NCBI RefSeq assembly: GCF_000826545.1
Contig: NZ_CDME01000011.1
Coordinates: 1,502,657-1,566,656, forward strand
DNA from: Kibdelosporangium sp. MJ126-NF4
Lineage (GTDB): Bacteria; Actinomycetota; Actinomycetes; Mycobacteriales; Pseudonocardiaceae
DNA length: 64,000 bases
Reading direction: 5' to 3'
Below the pieces are notes generated by a model. That model ran no database searches, had not been told where the DNA came from, and saw only the letters and a program-made list of their open reading frames with translations. Shown here piece by piece: positions 58,805 to 64,000 of the stretch; position 1 is the stretch's first letter, and every line of letters starts with the position of its first letter. Position numbers and translations under genes: made by a program.

Positions 58805-59433
58805 TCAGGGTGATCGTGGCGGACGACCAGCAGGTGGTCCGCGAAGGACTGGTGGCACTGCTCGACCTGCTCGACGACGTGACCGTGGTCGGCTCCGCCG
58901 CCGACGGCCGCCAGGCGCTGGACGTGCTGCGCGCGACACCGGCCGACGTCGTGCTGATGGACCTGCGGATGCCGGAACTGGACGGGGTGGCGGCCACCCG
59001 GATGATCACCAGGGACCACCCCGGCACGGCGGTGCTCGTGCTGACGACGTACGCCGACGACTCGTCCATCGCGGACGCGCTCAGGGCAGGCGCCCGCGGC
59101 TACCTGACCAAGGACGCGGGCCGGGCCCAGATCGCCATGGCACTGCGCTCGACAGCGGCCGGCCAGTCCACTTTCGACGCCAAGGTCTCCGAACGGCTCG
59201 TGGCCGCGCTCGACGGCCGCCCGCGCGTGAAACAGGAACCACCCGACGGCCTCACGGCACGGGAGACCGAGGTGCTCGGGCTGATCACCAGGGGACTGAC
59301 CAACCCGGAGATCGCGGCGGAACTGTTCATCAGCGAGGCGACCGTGAAGACCCACATCAACAACGTCTTCGCCAAGATCGGCGTACGCCACCGGGCAGAG
59401 GCCGTGCGGTACGGCCTCGAGCACGACCTCTGA
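58801..59433 (+). CDS. NarL/LuxR-type response regulator
   Basis: A 210-residue response regulator: VADDQQVVREG, VLMDLRMPELDG (phosphoacceptor Asp), GYLTKDAG (Lys) and helix-turn-helix LTARETEVLGLITRG ... EATVKTHINNVFAKI. It is the partner of the preceding kinase. GTG start in the overlap. The targets are unknown; neighbours include the small membrane protein and DedA genes. Confidence 0.93.
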   Translation: MIRVIVADDQQVVREGLVALLDLLDDVTVVGSAADGRQALDVLRATPADVVLMDLRMPELDGVAATRMITRDHPGTAVLVLTTYADDSSIADALRAGARGYLTKDAGRAQIAMALRSTAAGQSTFDAKVSERLVAALDGRPRVKQEPPDGLTARETEVLGLITRGLTNPEIAAELFISEATVKTHINNVFAKIGVRHRAEAVRYGLEHDL

Positions 59434-59697
59434 CCCGGTGACAGCCCCAACGCCTGCTGTGCCCAGCCAAACCCGAGACGCTTGGGTGAAATGTCCCATG
59501 ATGACCGGTCTGGGAAAATCGGGTTATCCTGGGATGGATCTTGCCGCGGTGCGTCGACGCTGACGGGCCGGGTTGTGGTTTTCCACAGCAGCCGTGGTGT
59601 GGTCGTGCGCCGTGAAGTGGGGGGCTCGCTTCATTCTGCCGCCGTCAGCGCGTTCCTAGGCTTGGTGTGACCAAAAGCTTCCTGGAAGAGAGCGTCG

Positions 59698-60471
59698 ATG
59701 TCTGTGTACCTCATGGCCGAGAACACGCACGAGCCGATCGGCGGGTTGGCCGGCTGGGCGGTCGACCTGATGGACACCCTCGGCGGTGTCGGCGCGGCGC
59801 TCGTGGTCGGCTTGGACAACCTGTTCCCGCCCATCCCGAGCGAACTGGTGCTGCCGCTGGCCGGGTTCTCGGCGAGCAAGGGCGCGTTCACGCTGGCAGG
59901 CGCCCTGTTCTGGACCACGCTGGGATCGGTGGTCGGTGCTGTCATCGTGTACCTGGCCGGTGCGTTACTCGGCCGTGAGCGCACCCGCGCGCTGGTCGGC
60001 AAGATCCCACTGGTGAAGGTGACCGACTTCGACAAGACCGAGAAGTGGTTCACCAGGCACGGCACGAAAGCCGTGTTCTTCGGCCGGATGGTCCCGCTGT
60101 TTCGCAGCTTCATCTCGCTGCCCGCGGGCGTCGAACGGATGAGCTTCCCGAAGTTCCTGCTGCTCACCACGGCGGGCAGCCTGGTGTGGAACACCATCTT
60201 CGTGGTGGCGGGTTACCAGTTGGGCGAGAACTGGTACCTGGTCGACAAGTACGCCGGGATCTTCCAGTGGATCGTGATCGCCGCGGTCGCGGTGGCCGTC
60301 GTGCTGTTCGTCGTGCTGCGCCTGCGCAAGAAGGGCAAGGACAAGGACGGGGATCCCGAGGCCACCCAGGTGCTGGGGGTGGTGCCCGGTGCCAGGGGTG
60401 ACGCGGAGGCGACGCAGGTGATCGCCCGGCCACGGCCCGGTGCCGACAGGAGTGGGCGGCGCGGCCGATAA
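59698..60471 (+). CDS. DedA-family membrane protein
   Basis: A 257-residue DedA protein: NLFPPIPSELVLPLAGF (reentrant loop motif), FFGRMVPLFRSFISLPAGVERM (FxGR(x)nRxxxPxxAG), and four to five membrane segments ending IVIAAVAVAVVLFVVLRL. DedA proteins are lipid scramblases or transporters involved in membrane and proton homeostasis. After the last helix comes a basic tail of about 45 residues with two copies of (D/P)xEATQV(L/I), which has no place in the fold. ATG at 59698. Confidence 0.9.
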   Translation: MSVYLMAENTHEPIGGLAGWAVDLMDTLGGVGAALVVGLDNLFPPIPSELVLPLAGFSASKGAFTLAGALFWTTLGSVVGAVIVYLAGALLGRERTRALVGKIPLVKVTDFDKTEKWFTRHGTKAVFFGRMVPLFRSFISLPAGVERMSFPKFLLLTTAGSLVWNTIFVVAGYQLGENWYLVDKYAGIFQWIVIAAVAVAVVLFVVLRLRKKGKDKDGDPEATQVLGVVPGARGDAEATQVIARPRPGADRSGRRGR

Positions 60472-60498
60472 CCTCCGCCACCGATAAACTCGGCCACC

Positions 60499-60999
60499 GT
60501 GGCGGAAGCGTGGTCGGTGGAGACGTTCGTGGCCGGCCTGAACCGGAAACGGATGGCGTCGGGCGTCCTGTTCACCGACGGCGGGGACCGCGTTCTGCTG
60601 GTGGAGCCGTCGTACAAGCCGCAGTGGGAGATCCCCGGCGGGGCGGTCGACGAGAACGAGTCCCCGTGGGCGACTGCGAGCCGTGAGCTGGCCGAGGAGC
60701 TCGGCCTGAGCAGGGCGCCCGGCCGCCTGCTCGTCGTCGACTACGTGCCCGCCATCGACGGCTGGACCGAGGCGGTGATGTTCGTGTTCGACGGCGGCGT
60801 CCTCGCCCAGTCCGATGTGGACAATTTCGAGTTCGTCGACAGCGAGATCCTCTCCGCCGGGTTCTACCCCCTCACCGAGGCGCGGACACTGCTCAAGGAG
60901 CGGCTGGCCGGCCGGGTGGCGGCCGCGCTGACCGCGCTGAGAACGGGCCGAACGGTGTTGTGCGAGCAGGGACGTCCGATGTTCGATGGCACACAGTGA
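60499..60999 (+). CDS. NUDIX hydrolase
   Basis: A 166-residue NUDIX protein. The box GGAVDENESPWATASRELAEELGL fits Gx5Ex7REUxEExGU. It hydrolyses a nucleoside-diphosphate-linked substrate; which one is open. GTG start at 60499, 27 bases after the DedA stop, so both may share a transcript. The fold is complete, from ASGVLFTDGGDRVLLVEPSYKPQWEIP to FYPLTEARTLLKERL. Confidence 0.92.
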   Translation: MAEAWSVETFVAGLNRKRMASGVLFTDGGDRVLLVEPSYKPQWEIPGGAVDENESPWATASRELAEELGLSRAPGRLLVVDYVPAIDGWTEAVMFVFDGGVLAQSDVDNFEFVDSEILSAGFYPLTEARTLLKERLAGRVAAALTALRTGRTVLCEQGRPMFDGTQ

Positions 61000-61320
61000 T
61001 GGTTGCACCCGTCGGTGCGCCCGGAATGTCATCCTGGTGGCGGACGCCCATTACGGTGCGCTTTGCCGACGTTTAACGTCATAAACGACATAGCGGGTCC
61101 ACTATGTGGGCGGCCTCGTCATTCCGGTGCTGACCAGGGCATAGCTGACATCACACCGCGTCACTACTTACGGACCTTGCGAGCCTGTCGTACCGATGGC
61201 ATGGTCGGAGGGGTGCGTCGCGGAGGGCGGCGAACAAGGGATGGGAGTTTGCCGGACAGATCATTGCGACATGTTTACGCGGTCATTGCTGGGGGGATAC
61301 CAGTTCGGGGGAGTAGCCCG
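61000..61320. other. Intergenic region with two dyads
   Basis: 321 bases without a convincing gene. Two adjacent short dyads stand out: CGTTTA-N6-TAAACG (61070-61087) and ACATAG-N8-CTATGT (61088-61107). They may be operators or a small RNA structure upstream of the mini-regulator at 61321. The remaining bases show nothing I can name. Confidence 0.45.
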
Positions 61321-61587
61321 ATGTCCTGCGAATCAGTCGTGGATTCAACCACAATGTTGAGTGTGCTGAGCGCGAAGGTCCTTGAAGGTGTCGCTGCGGG
61401 TTCTTCGACGGTCCAGCTCGCCTCGGAGCTCTACCTCAGTAGGCAGGGAGTCGAATACCACGTCAACGTGATGCTCAGGAGGTTCAAGGTGCCCAACCGG
61501 GCGGCCCTTGTCTCCAGGGTGTACACGATGGGGATCTTCGACCACACCGCGTGGCCACCGGCCGTGCTGCCGGAATACATTCGGTGA
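61321..61587 (+). CDS. LuxR-type HTH-only mini-regulator
   Basis: An 88-residue protein with a LuxR-like helix-turn-helix ([56 protein letters not shown]) and a short C-terminal tail ([14 protein letters not shown]). The pattern resembles the regulator beside it in function, not in origin, and the 57129 mini-protein. ATG at 61321. It lies 34 bases before the MbtH gene and may be transcribed with it. No sensor domain is present. Confidence 0.8.
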   Translation: MSCESVVDSTTMLSVLSAKVLEGVAAGSSTVQLASELYLSRQGVEYHVNVMLRRFKVPNRAALVSRVYTMGIFDHTAWPPAVLPEYIR

Positions 61588-61621
61588 CCGGGTTTTCGCC
61601 GGACAGAAGGAGTGGTTCGCC

Positions 61622-61861
61622 GTGAGCACCAACCCGTTTGACGACCCGGACGGCACGTTCCACGTGCTGGTGAACGACGAGGGCCAGCACTCGCTGTGGC
61701 CGTCGTTCGCCGACGTGCCATCCGGCTGGACCGTGGCGGTGCGGGAGACCGACCGGCAGTCCGCGCTGGACTACGTCGAGCGGAACTGGACCGACATGCG
61801 GCCCAAGAGCCTGATCCGCGCCATGGACGGCGTGCACGACCCGGGTGACTCGCGCGGCTGA
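61622..61861 (+). CDS. mbtH: MbtH-like protein
   Basis: A 79-residue MbtH protein: [33 protein letters not shown] and [14 protein letters not shown] carry the three conserved Trp and the family ends. MbtH proteins bind and activate adenylation domains of non-ribosomal peptide synthetases. No such synthetase is encoded in the window. GTG start at 61622. Neighbours are the mini-regulator and a methyltransferase gene 79 bases on, so a peptide pathway may start beyond the window or the protein may serve distant enzymes. Confidence 0.95.
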   Translation: MSTNPFDDPDGTFHVLVNDEGQHSLWPSFADVPSGWTVAVRETDRQSALDYVERNWTDMRPKSLIRAMDGVHDPGDSRG

Positions 61862-61940
61862 GGCGTGGGAGCGGGCCGGTCCGCAAACCGGGTTTGGTCA
61901 TTTGTCTTTTTTGTGGCGCGCGGGCGACTCTTTCCGGTAG

Positions 61941-63242
61941 ATGTGGTGTGTGGTCCAGATCGTGGACCGGTGGAACACGGCATACTTCGACGGCCGTCTT
62001 TCCACTGGGGTACTCGCCGAACTGCGTGAACTGGCCGACGCGTCCGAAGACGCCTTGGCGCTGGCCGACCGGGCCTTCCGGTTGATGCTGGCCGCGCGGT
62101 TGCGGCCGACCGATCTCTCGGTGTTCACGGCGTGGCTGATCGGCTTCAGCGTGCCCAGAACGGTGCCGAGCGCGTGGTCCGGGACGGTCCCGCCGGTCAC
62201 CATGGCAGGCAGGCACCGCACGCTCGACGAATACGTCGCGCGAAATCCGTGGCACCGGCCGGCCGGGCAGGGCGTTTTTGTCGACATAGGCTGCGGTTTC
62301 CCGCCGTTCACCACGATGGAGACCGCGCAGCGGCTGGCGGAGTGGCGCGTGATCGGCGTCGATCCCGCCTTCAGCCGGTACGCCGTGTACGACACCGAGG
62401 GCGCGTACGCCTGCTACGACGACGACCTGCGACTGCGCTACTACCAGGCAGGCACCTATGACCCCGACCGGGACAACAGCAAGCGGAAGTTCCAGGGCAT
62501 CCTCGACCGCCTGCTCCCACGATTATCCGGCGACGAGGTGGCCGACGACGGCGGCAAGCTCGTCCGCGATCCCTTGCGCCGCTACGAATCGGGCAACCTC
62601 GAGCTCGTCGGCGGCGGGATCGGCGAGTACTCAGTGGATGGTGGGGTCGACGTGATCAGGTGCATGAACGTGTTCATGTACTTCGACCACCCGTTCCGTG
62701 AGAAGGCGCTGGCGTGGGCGACGACACTGTTGCGCCCGGGTGGGCTGTTTCTCTGCGGCAGCAACTGGATCGACTCGGCCTGCTCCCGCTACACCGTCTA
62801 CCGCAAGGAAAAAGACCGGCTGGTGGCGAAGGAGTTCGCGTTCAGCATCGACAACGTTCGCCCGATCGACCTGGCCCCGTGGTACGGATTGCACGACGAC
62901 AACCTCGAGAACCTGGCCAACGCCCACGCGGTCGGCACAGTCCGCGAGGACACGCCGTTCCGACGCAGGTTCGACAGCCGGATGGACTCGCTGCTCGCGC
63001 AGCTCAACATGTGCCCGCGTGACGCCGACGGCTACCTCGGCCACGCCCCGGCGGACATGCCCGTCGAGGACCGCGCCCGGTGCAGTTCGATCCTGGCCGC
63101 GCACCTCGACGACGAGGGATTCGTCGGCGAGGCGGTGGACGTCCTGCGCCGGTCGGGACGGCACGCGTGGCGCAACCACGTCGGCCACGTGGCGATGCGG
63201 CCCGTGACGCCGCCTCCGCTGGCGCCGTCGTCGGTGCTCTGA
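61941..63242 (+). CDS. SAM-dependent methyltransferase-like protein
   Basis: A 433-residue protein. FVDIGCGFPPFTTMETAQRLAEWRVIGVDPAF is the SAM-binding loop and acidic strand end; IRCMNVFMYFDHPFREKALAWATTLLRPGGLFLCGSNW is the later part of a class I fold. Flanking N-terminal (about 100 residues) and C-terminal (about 120 residues) parts are unlike common methyltransferases. Substrate unknown. ATG at 61941 (TCCGGTAG before it is weak), with a GTG a few codons in as an alternative. The gene follows mbtH in the same direction, so natural-product tailoring is possible. Confidence 0.78.
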   Translation: MWCVVQIVDRWNTAYFDGRLSTGVLAELRELADASEDALALADRAFRLMLAARLRPTDLSVFTAWLIGFSVPRTVPSAWSGTVPPVTMAGRHRTLDEYVARNPWHRPAGQGVFVDIGCGFPPFTTMETAQRLAEWRVIGVDPAFSRYAVYDTEGAYACYDDDLRLRYYQAGTYDPDRDNSKRKFQGILDRLLPRLSGDEVADDGGKLVRDPLRRYESGNLELVGGGIGEYSVDGGVDVIRCMNVFMYFDHPFREKALAWATTLLRPGGLFLCGSNWIDSACSRYTVYRKEKDRLVAKEFAFSIDNVRPIDLAPWYGLHDDNLENLANAHAVGTVREDTPFRRRFDSRMDSLLAQLNMCPRDADGYLGHAPADMPVEDRARCSSILAAHLDDEGFVGEAVDVLRRSGRHAWRNHVGHVAMRPVTPPPLAPSSVL

Positions 63243-63269
63243 CGTACACGTCCGGACTGTCCATAATGG

Positions 63270-64000
63270 TCAGTCTGTGGTGGACTGAAGCCATCCGCGG
63301 GCGGCCGCACGCGCACCTGCCTCGAACCGGCTGCGGGCATCGAGGCGCTCCATCAGGTCGGCCATCATCCGCCGGACAGTCCGCAACGACAGGCCCAGCC
63401 GTTTGCCCGCGGCCTCGTCGGTCATCCCCTGGTCGAGCAGGTTGAGCAGTTCGCGCTCCTGCGCGCTCAGCCCGTCCTGGCCCGGTGCGGGCTTCCGGCC
63501 GAACGGGGAGGCGCCCGCCCATGTCTGGTCGAACAGCGCGACCAGCGCGGCGATGATGCCGGTTCCGGTCAGCTGCACGGCACCGTCCCGGCCGTTGTCC
63601 GGATTGACCGGTACCAGTGCGACTTCGCGGTCGACGACGAGCAGCCTGACCGGAAGTGTCGGCACAGTACGGATTTCGCCGCCGAGTTCGGTGAGCCAGC
63701 GCGCGTACTGGAACGTCGGGATGTCGTTGCGCACGCTGTCGAGGTACACCGTGCGGATGGCCACCCCGCGCCGCAACGCGGATTCGTTGAGCGGCCTGCC
63801 CGCCTCGATGCTCGCGGGCGACTGCGCACCACCGGGCATGAAGGACAGACATTCCCTGGTGGCGCGGTCGGCCAGCACCTCGAGGCGGGTCTGGATCTCG
63901 TCGATGTCGCGCAACTGGTCCATCTCGGTGCGCGGGACGGCCGACTCCAGTTCGGCGATCAGGCCGGAGATCGCGGCCTGGCTCTCGGCGAACTCCTGCT
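63270..64000 (-). CDS. LuxR-type HTH regulator, partial
   Basis: The minus-strand frame is open to the right edge; the visible part is at least 243 residues. The C-terminal helix-turn-helix is LSAQERELLNLLDQGMTDEAAGKRLGLSLRTVRRMMADLMERL; the middle part (VAIRTVYLDSVRNDIPTFQYARWLTELGGEIRTVPTLPVRLLVVDREVALV) matches actinobacterial LuxR regulators with a phospholipase-D-like/TrmB-like sensor region. An internal ATG at 63923 exists, but the reading continues upstream with a coiled-coil-like QEFAESQAAISGLIAELE, so the true start is outside. It is convergent with the methyltransferase gene. Confidence 0.87.
   Translation of the reverse strand, partial: QEFAESQAAISGLIAELESAVPRTEMDQLRDIDEIQTRLEVLADRATRECLSFMPGGAQSPASIEAGRPLNESALRRGVAIRTVYLDSVRNDIPTFQYARWLTELGGEIRTVPTLPVRLLVVDREVALVPVNPDNGRDGAVQLTGTGIIAALVALFDQTWAGASPFGRKPAPGQDGLSAQERELLNLLDQGMTDEAAGKRLGLSLRTVRRMMADLMERLDARSRFEAGARAAARGWLQSTTD

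Noticed and set aside
59434..59697. Possible small gene between the response regulator and DedA genes
   Set aside because: Frames are short, without a good start context or recognisable features; only promoter sequence is likely.
1..64000. tRNA, rRNA or CRISPR features
   Set aside because: No cloverleaf-like segment, rRNA stretch or regularly spaced repeat array was seen in the intergenic gaps.

Overview
The window is high-GC actinomycete DNA (GC-rich third positions, many GTG starts, ATGA/GTGA gene overlaps, NarL-type regulators, MbtH, class II DAHP synthase, DUF222/HNH element). A filamentous actinomycete, perhaps Pseudonocardiales, is my inference; nothing in the sequence fixes the genus.

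From the left edge to about 45.4 kb lies one large biosynthetic locus for an aromatic (type II) polyketide. The core operon (6886-16149, +) encodes a dedicated acyl-CoA carboxylase (fused beta/alpha carboxyltransferase, biotin carrier, biotin carboxylase), ACP, SRPBCC aromatase/cyclase, cupin, KS-alpha, KS-beta (chain length factor), an ABM quinone-forming-type monooxygenase, a DUF1772 anthrone-oxygenase-like membrane protein, an NAD(P)-binding reductase and a DUF2269-like membrane protein. A left-pointing operon (4276 to the left edge) holds thiamine-diphosphate E1 alpha and beta subunits, an NTF2/SnoaL-like protein, a flavoprotein and a truncated-by-window NAD(P)-binding protein. A second left-pointing operon (21888-17068, followed by 16945-16103) holds SnoaL-like, hydroxyisobutyrate-dehydrogenase-like, cupin, amidohydrolase, SDR, TcmI-type cyclase, LLM oxidoreductase and a second beta-hydroxyacid-dehydrogenase-like enzyme. 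A second TcmI-type cyclase and a large FAD/NAD(P)-binding protein follow at 24-26 kb.

From 28.4 to 36.8 kb a rightward operon adds a shikimate branch: class II DAHP synthase, fused 4-amino-4-deoxychorismate synthase (PabAB), two adenylate-forming ligases, an AhpD-like protein and an FAD monooxygenase. A 48-codon remnant of a class IV aminotransferase (PabC-like lyase) sits in another operon at 41.0-41.15 kb beside an O-methyltransferase, a secreted seven-repeat FG-GAP protein and an MFS exporter. Together they suggest that a 4-aminobenzoate-like acid is made, activated and joined to or used to prime the polyketide. The product is not identified. Cytochrome P450, MBL-fold and AraC/GlxA-type genes close this part. 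Local control is dense: two histidine kinase/response regulator pairs, one orphan response regulator, and a MarR gene with two operators.

The right side (45.4-64 kb) is mostly ordinary chromosome: a PPOX-type flavoprotein; a 1.63-kb unit in which a DUF222/HNH endonuclease gene lies between 176-bp, about 96 percent identical inverted repeats; a PLP enzyme/LysR pair; a monooxygenase-SDR-patatin operon divergent from a TetR gene with a palindromic operator; PH-domain membrane proteins; another two-component pair; DedA; NUDIX; two LuxR-HTH mini-proteins; an orphan MbtH; a methyltransferase; and a LuxR-type regulator running off the right end. I saw no tRNA, rRNA or CRISPR array.
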